Shown here piece by piece: positions 44,380 through 52,057 of a DNA stretch of 64,000 bases. The notes beneath the pieces were generated by a model that was given only the letters and a program-made list of their open reading frames with translations, ran no database searches and was not told where the DNA came from. The number at the start of each line of letters is the position of its first letter. The first letter of the stretch is position 1. Source of the stretch: Streptomyces camelliae (GTDB lineage Bacteria; Actinomycetota; Actinomycetes; Streptomycetales; Streptomycetaceae); contig NZ_CP115300.1 of assembly GCF_027625935.1 (NCBI RefSeq), forward strand, positions 9,052,001 through 9,116,000, read 5' to 3'. Both the position numbers and the translations under genes were made by a program.

Positions 44380-45669
44380 CTACGGCTTGGCCGACGAGGT
44401 GATCGGCGATCCGTCCGGGGCTGCGGAGTCCGGCATCCCCGCGTAGTCGGGCAGCTCGACGCCGTTGATCGCGCGCCCGACCAGTTCCGTGAACCGTTCG
44501 CTGGCGAAATCGGGGCGTGGCTCGGCGTCTGGCCCGGGGAGGTCGCGGCTGCGGGCGTTCAACCGGCCGATCTCCTGGTTGGCCTCGACGAACGAGCGCA
44601 TCCGTGCCTCGTAGCGGGCGAATCCGGCGTCGGGGTCCCATCCGGCAGCGGCCAGCTCTCCGGCCAGCAGGTAGGCACCGACCAGTGCCAGCCCGGTGCC
44701 CTGCCCGGACATCGGCGACGAGCTGAACGCCGCGTCCCCGAGCAACCCCACGCGTCCACTCGACCAGCGGTCCATCACCACCTGGGCGACCTGGTCGAGG
44801 TAGAAGTCCGGAGTGTCGTCCAGGTGCGCGAGGATGTCCGGGGTCAACCAGCCCAGGCCCGCCATCCGCTCCCGCAGCAGGACCTTCTGGGCCGCGACGT
44901 CACGGTGGTCGACGTCGAAGTCAGCCGAGGAGAAGTAGAACATGGCCATCGCCCGGGTAGCGTCCTGGATGGGCCGCAGGAGGGCGGAGCGCCCGGACTC
45001 CTGATCCTGATACTCCAGCAGCCAGCGGTCCAGCCCGAACTCGTTGGGCACACTGTAGAAGGCCAGCGCGAGCCCGAGGTGGCGGAGGAACCGCTCATGC
45101 GGCCCGAAGACCATCGCTCGCAGCTCCGAGTGCAGCCCGTCGGCCCCGACCACCAAGTCGAAGCGCCGCCGGTTGCCGCCCGCGAAGACCACGTCGACCC
45201 CGTCCGCGTCCTGGGCGAGCTCGGAGATTCGGTCGCCGAAGACGTACTCGACGCCGTCCCGGGTGTCGTCGTAGAGCACCTGGGACAGGTCCCCGCGCAG
45301 GATCTCGATGTCCGCGATGAACCCGTCGCCACCGTCGTCGTCGGCACGGAAGGTCTCCAGCACCTGCCCGTCCGCGTCCACGGTGTGGGCGCCGGCGGTG
45401 TCGGTGCACGCCGCGCGCACCGCCGGGTCCAACCCCATGCGCTCGATGACCTCCCTGGCGACCCCGCGCGCGTCCACCGCCTGCCCGCCGGGACGCAGCT
45501 CGGGAGCCCGCTCCACCACGGTCACCTCGGCCCCCCGCCGGCGCAGCCAGTGGGCCAGCGCGGGTCCCGCGATGCTCGCCCCCGCCACCAACACCCTGGG
45601 ACCGCTCACCCGCGTCCCCTGCCCGCCCGTCCGGATCGCGTGCCCCTGGTCGGAGTCGTCGACACTCAT
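44380..45669 (-). CDS. FAD-dependent aromatic monooxygenase (PHBH fold)
   Basis: ATG at 45669, after GGAGGCTGTG, starts MSVDDSDQGHAIRTGGQGTR (429 residues). GPRVLVAGASIAGPALAHWLRRRGAEV is the FAD GxGxxG-type Rossmann motif, DLVVGADGLHSELR is the DG motif, and RVGLLGDAAFSSSPMSGQGT-GLALVGAYLLA is the GD FAD-ribityl motif. This is the class A flavin monooxygenase / TetX-like family that hydroxylates aromatic or polyketide compounds, including some antibiotics. The substrate is not predictable. It is flanked by an inverted repeat pair and repeat modules, so it may have moved as a unit. Confidence 0.88.
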   Translation of the reverse strand: MSVDDSDQGHAIRTGGQGTRVSGPRVLVAGASIAGPALAHWLRRRGAEVTVVERAPELRPGGQAVDARGVAREVIERMGLDPAVRAACTDTAGAHTVDADGQVLETFRADDDGGDGFIADIEILRGDLSQVLYDDTRDGVEYVFGDRISELAQDADGVDVVFAGGNRRRFDLVVGADGLHSELRAMVFGPHERFLRHLGLALAFYSVPNEFGLDRWLLEYQDQESGRSALLRPIQDATRAMAMFYFSSADFDVDHRDVAAQKVLLRERMAGLGWLTPDILAHLDDTPDFYLDQVAQVVMDRWSSGRVGLLGDAAFSSSPMSGQGTGLALVGAYLLAGELAAAGWDPDAGFARYEARMRSFVEANQEIGRLNARSRDLPGPDAEPRPDFASERFTELVGRAINGVELPDYAGMPDSAAPDGSPITSSAKP

Positions 45670-45806
45670 CACAGCCTCCGTGCGCTTCCTCCCGCGCTGG
45701 AACGTCCCCAGCACAGGCCCACCGCTGTCGGTGTATCCAGCCGTATCGACCACGGATCCGCACAAAACTCATCGGTCACGGCAGGCATTGATGAGAAACG
45801 CCAACT

Positions 45807-45828
45807 CCGATGAGACTCACATCAACCC
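45807..45828. repeat. Right member of an inverted pair flanking the monooxygenase
   Basis: The complement of GGGTTGATGTGAGTCTCATC plus GG, partner of 44139-44156. It lies about 140-160 bp upstream of the monooxygenase start. Confidence 0.55.
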
Positions 45829-45991
45829 AGACTGGTGTAAATCAGGCGAACCATCCTGTCAGCTAGGCCGCCGCCTGAGACCTCGCCAGATCTGCGCGTA
45901 ACACAATGAGACTCTGAAAGGGCCAGTGAGAACGGACACGAGCGGCCGCCGCTTGGCCATCGTTCGTGAGATTCGGCCACGGAATCTGAGT

Positions 45992-46112
45992 TCCAACAGC
46001 TGGTTGTAGGGTCTCGCGGCTCGTGTCACATGCCGCCGCTGTGACCTGTGGCTTTCAACCCTGTCTCAACACGTGTCGGGGATTGATCCGTCTCACGACG
46101 GTGGCGGATCCC
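45992..46112 (+). repeat. Intergenic repeat module, copy 3
   Basis: CCAACAGCTG, TTGTAGGGTCTCGCGGC, GCTGTGACCTG (46038-46048), C-like boxes GTCTCAACACGTGTC (46063) and GTCTCACGACGGTGGC (46090-46105). It ends 14 bp from the stop codon of the next gene. Confidence 0.75.
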
Positions 46113-46125
46113 AGGGCTGGGCTCG

Positions 46126-46989
46126 TCATTCGTCTTCGTCGTTGAAGTCGTGGGGCGGGATGGTCCATCGCATCACCATCTCGCCCGCCTCGTCGGCTTC
46201 GAGCGTGACCGGATAGACCTGGCCAGCGTCCCGCTCGCCGCGGTGCCTGATCGAGTGGTCGCCCTGGTCCCATTCGATGCCGAGCACCTGGCAGCCGCTG
46301 ACGTCGATCGCGCCAACATGGAGGGGATGGTGCCACCCGGCTCGCCGGAAGCGGTGGAAATCGGTGTGCTTGTCGACCGAGACCATGAGGCCCTTGCCAT
46401 GGAGGCGGTCGCGCCAGGCTGTGAGTTCGGCCGCACGTGCGGCCGCCTCAGCCACCGGGAGGTCCAGCCACCCGTGTGGCCCGTCGAGGCAGTACTGCGC
46501 GATCCGCTCACCACCGAACTGCGCATGCGCGTCGGCCGCGTACAAGCCCCAGTAGAAGACATCGGCGAGCCCGTCGGCCGGCTCGTCGTCCATTCCCGTC
46601 CACGCGTCCAGTACTGCGGCGTCGCCGACAACCATGCCGCACCGGTCGACGGGCAGGTCCCCGAGCCACACCGGTACCGACCGGTCCGTGGTCTCGGGCC
46701 AGAGAAGACCGAGACTGATCTCCAAGGTCGCGATCGTCGGTTCCCCGTCGAACGGAGACGGTGAGGTGCTCGCCCGCACTCTCAAAGGCCGGTCGGCCGC
46801 TGCCGGGACCGCAACCGCCTCGCACAACCACTCACGAAGGTGGCCCCCTCCGTTTGTCGCGGCCGTCCTTGCGCGCTCGGACAGGGGCTGACCCAGGTCT
46901 CGCCACTGGTCGATCCCCCCGGCCATGCCAAGCACCAGCACACCAGACGGCACATTGACAGTTCCCAGGTCGACCAAGGTCTCAGACAT
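46126..46989 (-). CDS. Hypothetical protein
   Basis: 287 residues from ATG 46989 (MSETLVDLGTVNVPSGVLVL). GMAGGIDQWRDLGQPLSERA, WLCEAVAVPAAADRPLRVRA and GVDAAVLDAWTGMDD-like segments alternate strands and helices. The C-terminal half is HGKGLMVSVDKHTDFHRFRR followed by CQVLGIEWDQGDHSIRHRGE. It is soluble and acidic. It resembles actinobacterial DUF4241-like proteins in layout (a beta-rich C-terminus with a GIEWDQGDH turn), but this is not certain. Confidence 0.6.
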   Translation of the reverse strand: MSETLVDLGTVNVPSGVLVLGMAGGIDQWRDLGQPLSERARTAATNGGGHLREWLCEAVAVPAAADRPLRVRASTSPSPFDGEPTIATLEISLGLLWPETTDRSVPVWLGDLPVDRCGMVVGDAAVLDAWTGMDDEPADGLADVFYWGLYAADAHAQFGGERIAQYCLDGPHGWLDLPVAEAAARAAELTAWRDRLHGKGLMVSVDKHTDFHRFRRAGWHHPLHVGAIDVSGCQVLGIEWDQGDHSIRHRGERDAGQVYPVTLEADEAGEMVMRWTIPPHDFNDEDE

Positions 46990-47060
46990 GCGCCGATTGT
47001 GTCCTGCCTGTATGACAAGTGCCCGCGCAGGGTGTCGGTGCCCGCCACTGGGGTTGCGGT

Positions 47061-47086
47061 GTCTCACCACGGTGTCGGATCCGACA
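47061..47086. promoter_or_regulatory. C-box and 14-bp palindrome upstream of the hypothetical gene
   Basis: C-box GTCTCACCACGGTGTC (47061-47076) overlaps the perfect palindrome TGTCGGATCCGACA (47073-47086), 72-97 bp upstream of the start at 46989. It is an operator-like site or an end of the repeat family. Confidence 0.5.
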
Positions 47087-47167
47087 TCCATCCGACGCCG
47101 GCGTGAATTCCGATACAAGAGGGGAGATCCTACAGATGGTGCTCGGGGCAACCACGGAGGTCCACCG

Positions 47168-47213
47168 ATGCCCCGAACCATATGGTCAGGCGCCATCAGC
47201 TTTGGCCTAGTGA
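47168..47213 (+). pseudogene. ku: Ku protein N-terminal fragment
   Basis: ATG at 47168 encodes MPRTIWSGAISFGLVT, the characteristic N-terminus of the bacterial Ku end-joining protein. It is then cut by CTTCTCTGAAC (47214) and reads SLNYRLVPAE to a stop at 47248. Only 16 Ku residues remain. Confidence 0.85.
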
Positions 47214-47224
47214 CTTCTCTGAAC
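47214..47224. repeat. Breakpoint motif CTTCTCTGAAC, copy 1
   Basis: 11-bp motif at the exact point where the Ku reading ends. Copies 2-4 are at 48577, 49147 and 49458. Confidence 0.8.
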
Positions 47225-47291
47225 TATCGCTTGGTTCCCGCCGAATGAACCGTCGAGCTCATCCATGCCGGCAGGCGCGGGCCTCACGACT

Positions 47292-47786
47292 TCAGCACAT
47301 CTTCCCGATCTTCAATGCTCGCGCCCGCTCTCCACCGTTCTCCGGGCGGATGCGCTCGGCCAGGCAGTGCCGGTGGGAGATGATGGTGTGGCTTCCTGGA
47401 CCGTCACTGCTGCGCGAGTCCAGGACGAGGGCGTCTCCACCTGGGCCCAACGTGATCGGTTCACCACAGAAGTCGCAGCTCCAGACGAGCGACTCCAGGT
47501 CGGCAGGTCGGATGGTGAGCCGCACTGATACCGGCGGATACCAGCGGTGGATTTGCTCGATCACCGCATCGATCTGTGAACCGATGGGTGGAAAGAGCGC
47601 GAGTAGTTCGTCATGGCTGCTCGTCGTCTGGGAGAACTGCTGGATCATGTCGATAGAGGCCGACAGACCAGCGTTCTCGTAACCAACGATCTCAACGAGC
47701 ACACCCCATGGGTGATGGCTGAGGACCCTGGCCTGCACCTTCTGGCCAGGCATGAGCGCCAGACTCTCTGTCTCGAACCTTTCCAT
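47292..47786 (-). CDS. S1-like domain protein with Cys pair
   Basis: ATG at 47786 (GGGGAAGCGG upstream) starts MERFETESLALMPGQKVQAR, about 164 residues. The N-terminal half (GQKVQARVLSHHPWGVLVEI-VGYENAGLSASIDMI) looks like an S1/OB RNA-binding barrel. The C-terminal half has WSCDFCGEPITLGPGGDALV and HRHCLAERIRPENG, a possible zinc site. It lies between breakpoint motifs 1 and 2. No specific function is assigned. Confidence 0.6.
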   Translation of the reverse strand: MERFETESLALMPGQKVQARVLSHHPWGVLVEIVGYENAGLSASIDMIQQFSQTTSSHDELLALFPPIGSQIDAVIEQIHRWYPPVSVRLTIRPADLESLVWSCDFCGEPITLGPGGDALVLDSRSSDGPGSHTIISHRHCLAERIRPENGGERARALKIGKMC

Positions 47787-48294
47787 GAACCGCTTCCCCA
47801 TCCCTTAGCCCTGCAGCCGCGCCTGGTGGCGCTCGTGCGCACGTGTCGTGGACGTCGGAGCCGATCACCGCGCTCAGGGCTTGCAGAGTGTCATCGTATT
47901 GGTGACGGTCGAACTGGAACGGACCGAATGCCACATAGTTGCGGGTCTTGCGGTGCGGTTGCTCAAAGGCGTCCCAGGTCACGAAGTCGGCCGTCGGGGT
48001 GATGCGGGCCATGAGGGGCCAGCATCCCCACTCGCCGCATTCACAACCGAGAACGGGTGTCTTCGGCCCCATCGCGTTGGTGGACCGTCCGAGGAAGTGG
48101 TCCTGCATCGGGCCGAACCGGAAGAACTCCGGGATCAGACCGCCGTAGGCGTCGCCTGCGGGCTGCATCCCGGCGGCGATCTCGAACCCGTCGATCAGCT
48201 CGGTGAGTAGTGCTCCGTCGATGAGGGGGACGATCGCGAGCGGGCCGCCGTCGCCACGGTGCCGGCAGTCGAACCGGATGTCATTGCTGGTCAT
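47692..48294 (-). CDS. Hypothetical protein with CECGEWGC motif
   Basis: ATG at 48294 (MTSNDIRFDCRHRGDGGPLA). LAIVPLIDGALLTELIDGFE, FFRFGPMQDHFLGRSTNAMG, VLGCECGEWGCWPLMARITP and NYVAFGPFQFDRHQYDDTLQ form a compact alpha/beta protein of about 165 residues. The CxCxxxxC cluster may bind metal. The last roughly 35 residues overlap the next gene and look out of frame, so a frameshift near 47830 may have altered the C-terminus. It is overlapped at its start by an integrase remnant. Confidence 0.55.
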   Translation of the reverse strand: MTSNDIRFDCRHRGDGGPLAIVPLIDGALLTELIDGFEIAAGMQPAGDAYGGLIPEFFRFGPMQDHFLGRSTNAMGPKTPVLGCECGEWGCWPLMARITPTADFVTWDAFEQPHRKTRNYVAFGPFQFDRHQYDDTLQALSAVIGSDVHDTCARAPPGAAAGLRDGEAVHGKVRDRESGAHAWPEGAGQGPQPSPMGCAR

Positions 48295-48587
48295 CCAGTG
48301 ATTGTGGCAGCGAAGCCGTTCCCTCCGCCTGGGTGGGCTGAGCTGCGGCTACTATGTGCGGCATGCCGAGGTAGATCGCCGTACTGCCGGAAGCTCGTCG
48401 GTCCATCTGAGCAAGCTTGTCTTTGGCTCCAGCCAAGCTGACCCGGAGCCCTTCGACCTCCCCGAGCCAGCCCTCGCGCTCGGCCTCGGAGATGCGGGCG
48501 ACGAGGTTGTCGCGGATCTCCTCCAACCGGCCGCGCTGGGCCGGGTCCGGCCGGAGAAGCGAGCAGCGGACGCAGGCTTCTCTGAAC
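48281..48587 (-). pseudogene. Integrase C-terminal fragment 1
   Basis: Starting in the breakpoint motif, the minus strand reads FREACVRCSLLRPDPAQRGR-LEEIRDNLVARISEAEREGW-LGEVEGLRVSLAGAKDKLAQ. This is the C-terminal tail (Cys pair, PDPAQR, coiled coil) of the Tn554-like / Streptomyces site-specific integrases. The catalytic domain is absent. It ends by overlapping the next gene start. Confidence 0.75.
48577..48587. repeat. Breakpoint motif CTTCTCTGAAC, copy 2
   Basis: At the truncated 5' end of integrase fragment 1; unrelated sequence follows on the right. Confidence 0.8.
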
Positions 48588-48735
48588 TAAGAGCGTGTCC
48601 CACGTGGCGGTGAGCGACTGTGACGTTGCGGTTGTCCCGTCCCGCTGGACGTTCTTCCCCCTGTCACGCTTGATCTTGGTGATTGGGCTGCCCTGGCACT
48701 TCACTACCAGAGGCGGCCGGTTACTCTTTCCGATC

Positions 48736-49155
48736 ATGCGAGCCCTCTTCCCAGGATCCTTCGACCCGGTCACTCAAGGGCACCAGGACATACTCCGGCG
48801 CGCTGCCCTCCTGTTCGACGAGGTCGTCGTGTGCGTGATGTTCAATTCGAACAAGACCGGACGCTTCCCCGTCACGGAACGGCTGGACCGGCTCCGCGCG
48901 GCAGCAACTGACCTGAGCAACGTCACGGTCGACTCCCACACCGGCGGCCTGCTGGTCGACTACTGCAGCCGAGTCGGAATCGATGTCGTCATCCGCGGAG
49001 TCCGCGGCGTTTCTGACCTGGACTACGAGATGCCGATGGCCCGCATGAACCACGAACTGGCCGGAGTCGAAACGCTCTTCATCGCTGCAGACCCCGCCCT
49101 GGCCCACATCTCATCCACTCTCGTCACTGCGGTGAGTCAACAGGACCTTCTCTGA
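48736..49155 (+). pseudogene. coaD: Phosphopantetheine adenylyltransferase, 3'-truncated
   Basis: ATG at 48736 starts MRALFPGSFDPVTQGHQDIL, the nucleotidyltransferase TxGH motif. LLVDYCSRVGIDVVIRGVRG, VSDLDYEMPMARMNHELAGV and ALAHISSTLVTAVSQQ follow the CoaD pattern. After SQQ the motif CTTCTCTGAAC supplies LL-stop, removing about 20 C-terminal residues found in the roughly 160-residue enzyme. CoaD is essential for CoA synthesis, so a complete copy must exist elsewhere and this is a displaced fragment. Residual activity is doubtful. Confidence 0.85.
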
Positions 49156-49157
49156 AC
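49147..49157. repeat. Breakpoint motif CTTCTCTGAAC, copy 3
   Basis: At the 3' truncation of coaD; its TGA forms the stop codon. Confidence 0.8.
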
Positions 49158-49194
49158 TTCCGGCGTCAAGGCCCGTGTTGTCTTGGCATGGTGG

Positions 49195-49468
49195 TCAGTT
49201 TGCTGCTGGTGGAGGGGACCGGCGGGGAATGGCGACCGAGGGGATGCCAAGGTGGACGGTGCCGTGGTCGGCGGGGCGGCGGTCGAGCTGGTCGAGTTTC
49301 TCCTCTGCTCCGGCGAGGCTGACTTGGAGTCCTTCGACTTCGCCGAGCCAGCCCTCGCGCCGCGCCTCGGAGATGCGGGCAATGAGGTTGTCGCGGATGT
49401 CGACGAGCCGTGCCCGTTGGGCTGGATCTGGTCGTAGGAGTGAGCATCTGACACAAGCTTCTCTGAAC
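49195..49468 (-). pseudogene. Integrase C-terminal fragment 2
   Basis: The minus strand reads FREACVRCSLLRPDPAQRAR-LVDIRDNLIARISEARREGW-LGEVEGLQVSLAGAEEKLDQ and ends PRRSPPPAAN with TGA at 49195. It is homologous to, but distinct from, fragment 1, and is truncated at the same residue by the same 11-bp motif. The catalytic domain is missing. Confidence 0.75.
49458..49468. repeat. Breakpoint motif CTTCTCTGAAC, copy 4
   Basis: At the truncated 5' end of integrase fragment 2; preceded on the coding strand by ACG instead of the TAG or AAG at the other copies. Confidence 0.8.
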
Positions 49469-49612
49469 GTCCTGTCGCCCACCGGTCCGCCCGGCGGTCC
49501 TGTCCGTCGACATGTCAGTGGGCTCTGACAGCATCACGGGCATGACCGATATTGATGACCTCTGTCGGCGTACGAGCTGAAGTGGCTCTGGCAAGATTTT
49601 CGTAGCCGTAGA

Positions 49613-51115
49613 TCATCTCGGAGAGGCGATCGGCCGGTCCGCGTAGCGTCGGCGGAGGTGGGCGATCAGGACGACGCGGTGGCGGAGAAGGGGGACGCCC
49701 GCGCGTCCGGCCATGAGCCGTTTCTGCACCTTGACGTCGGTGATGCGGCCTTCGTTGACGCCGGAGCTGTAGGGACTGGTGATCCCCTGGGCAACGGCAT
49801 GCCGGTCTTCGCGCAGGGCTCTGGCAAGGCCGGTCAGCGGGATCAGCCCAGTGTTCGCGAGGTCGTCCAGCCACTCCGGCAAGGATGTCGCGTCGTGGTC
49901 GTCGAGCATGTCGGAGAACCGGCGGACCAGGTCGTCGGCGGTCCTGAGTTCAGGGCAGTGGCCGAGGAGCCGGGGCAGGCGGTCGTTGATATGCGGGGTG
50001 CGGCGGTGCGGGTGGGTGGTGATCCAGCGGGCGGCTTCGCGCGGGGATGGCGGTCGCTCGCGTGGTTCGTCCAGGGGCAGGCCCCGCCTGAGGGGTGCGA
50101 CGGCCATCTTCACGCGCTGGTAGTGGCCGAGGTAGCCCTTGGCCTGGAGTTCCTCGTGCAGGATCTTCGCGCTGTGCTGTCCCTCGTCCCATCGTTGTTG
50201 CAGGTAGCCGAGGTAGGGGTCCAGGGTGGAGGGCTTGCGGGGCGGACGGCGCACCACCTCCTGCCAGGTACTGGCCCGGGCGTACTTGCTGACGGTGCGG
50301 CGGTTCAGGCCGAGTTCGCGGGCCACGGAGCTGTGGCTCCGGCCAGAATGGGTCAGGGCCTGCACGGCCTCGAACAGCCTCCGGGCGTGGCGCCCGGCCC
50401 GGGTGTCCGCGAGGGCGTTCTCGACGGGCTCATCGACCGGTGCGCAACCGCTCTCGCTGATCGGGGGCAGTGCTGCGGGCAGGCATCCGCGGTGGGCACA
50501 GGCTATGTCCTGAACTCGGCGGGAGAGGCCCTGCCACAGGTGAAAGCGGTCACTGACCTGCACGGCATCTGGGGCGCCGGCGGCGATGCCTTGCCGGTAG
50601 GTGAGGGAGCCGTCGCGGCAGGCGACCTCAACACCTGGATGCTCGCGGAGCCAACCGGCCAAGCCGTTCCGCGTCGCGTCCTTCCCAGAGCGTGAGCGGC
50701 AGCCGGGTGGTGGCGTCGACCAGGAGGGTGCCGTAGGCGTCACCGTAGAGAGCGAAGTCGTCCACCCCCAGCACACGGGGCGTGATCAGCGGCGGAAGTG
50801 ACACCCGCATCAGCTGGGACAAGACTGTGCACCGCGAGAGCCTGATGTTCAAGGTCCGCAGCATGCGCGAACCGCCTCGCCCAGCCAGCATCACACCGAT
50901 GTCCTCGACCAGGCGTTGCAGCTGTGGAGTGCGTCGCTGGTAACGCACGGTCAGCCCTGGCACTTGCTCGGCGAAGGTCTTCTTCGCGCACGCTGGGTTT
51001 TCGCAGTACATGCGGCGCACGGACAAATCTATGTGCAGTGGCCGATCTCCGAGAGCGACGTCGGCGAGGCGGCGTACATATCGGCTGTGGCACCACCGGC
51101 TGAGCCAGCCACATC
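49613..51115 (-). pseudogene. ISL3-family transposase, frameshifted and 5'-truncated
   Basis: From about 51115: CHSRYVRRLADVALGDRPLH, MYCENPACAKKTFAEQVPGL (zinc-finger region), then [20 protein letters not shown] (first Asp). A one-base shift near 50660 leads to GLAGWLREHPGVEVACRDGS, ALTHSGRSHSSVARELGLNR-RTVSKYARA (HTH) and YSSGVNEGRITDVKVQKRLM with the catalytic Glu, ending at 49613. It is a different ISL3 from the one at 19611. The N-terminus is cut by the IS110 fragment. Confidence 0.82.
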
Positions 51116-51129
51116 CCGTACATCCCGCC

Positions 51130-51603
51130 GTTTCATCATCTCCTGGCCGGCAAGAACCGGCTCCTGGCTCTCCAGGCCGAGATCGAGGAGCTGGTCGGCG
51201 TGCACCCTGACGGGGCCCTCATCCGCAGCCTGCCGGGGATGGGGCCACCCTCACCGCCGAATTCATGGCCGCGGTCGGCGACATCCGCCGCTTCTCCAGC
51301 GGCGATGCCCTCGCTGCCGCCTCCGGCCTGGCGCCCGTGCTCACCCAGTCCGGAAAGATCCGCTACTCGCGCAGCGCGACCGGCGGTGACAAGGCTCTCA
51401 AGCGGATCTTCTACCAGGCGGCCTTCTGCGCGATGCCGAACCACCCGCCGTCTCGGGCCCTCTACGACCGCAAGCGAGCCGAGGGAAAGCGACATCACCA
51501 GGCGCTCATCGCCCTCGCCCGACGCCGCGTCAATGTGCTCTACGCCATCCTGCGTGACCGCCGGCCCTACCAGGACCGACCTCAACTCAGTCTGGTGGCT
51601 TGA
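51130..51603 (+). pseudogene. IS110-family transposase C-terminal fragment
   Basis: The frame reads FHHLLAGKNRLLALQAEIEE and GVHPDGALIRSLPGMG. After a one-base shift near 51240 it continues TLTAEFMAAVGDIRRFSSGD, ALAAASGLAPVLTQSGKIRY and RYSRSATGGDKALKRIFYQA, ending LSLVA. This is the Transposase_20 domain; the N-terminal RuvC-like DEDD domain is lost. Confidence 0.82.
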
Positions 51604-51982
51604 CTTCAGCATTAGGCAGCGGGCTGCCGGCCCTGGTTGTCGAGGTGGCGGTGGGCGGTCAGGCGTCAGGGTCGACTTCGGGGTGCGTGAACCGCACGGG
51701 CTTGCCCAGCGACCGGGCGTAGGCGATTTCGGCTCGGGTGCTGTCTCCGATGTAGTCGCCGGCTGAAGCGCCTGAGTTCGCGATTTCTGAGGCGCTGGCA
51801 CCACGAACTTGGCCCCTGCCACCTGCGATCCTCGGCCGTGTGCGGTTTGGTTCCGACGGATTCGAGGTCGCATTCTTGGCGTCGGTCATGGGGCCGGGGC
51901 GAGACGGTCAGTGAAGCTCGCAGCCACGGAGCGTTACGGAGTCCACGTAGGCTTCCGAAGCTCGATCGTCGTTACCGAAAGG
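51604..51982. other. Spacer with a short protein-tail remnant
   Basis: 51659-51763 on the minus strand reads GDYIGDSTRAEIAYARSLGK-PVRFTHPEVDPDA, the C-terminus of an actinobacterial protein related to nucleotide-sugar or deoxyribosyltransferase-like folds. The rest of that gene is absent. Confidence 0.5.
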
Positions 51983-52057
51983 TCACATTCGGCGCGGTAC
52001 GGCTCCGTCCTGCCAGCGGTAGAGGTCGCGCAGCAAGGACATCTCGGCGCCGTGATG

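Larger units (their letters stand above)
45670..46125. other. Intergenic region with repeats
   Basis: No gene. It holds the right member of the inverted pair (45807-45828), an inverted relative of the TCTCATTGGTCCTGTCAG repeat (about 45914-45933) and module copy 3. Confidence 0.5.

Noticed and set aside
43796..44446. 216-residue plus-strand frame through the repeat-rich intergenic region
   Set aside because: It crosses repeats, a palindrome and the 3' end of the monooxygenase gene; no ribosome site or family signal.
42511..46112. True integron attC sites
   Set aside because: The modules lack the paired R/L core sites and the large imperfect hairpin of attC, and no integron integrase is present.
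48577..49468. SSV-type integration in which attP lies inside the integrase gene and splits it
   Set aside because: It would explain solo C-termini, but no integrase N-terminal half is found on the other side of the motif copies; at 47224 an in-frame stop lies directly next to the motif, so it is kept only as a possibility under the breakpoint finding.
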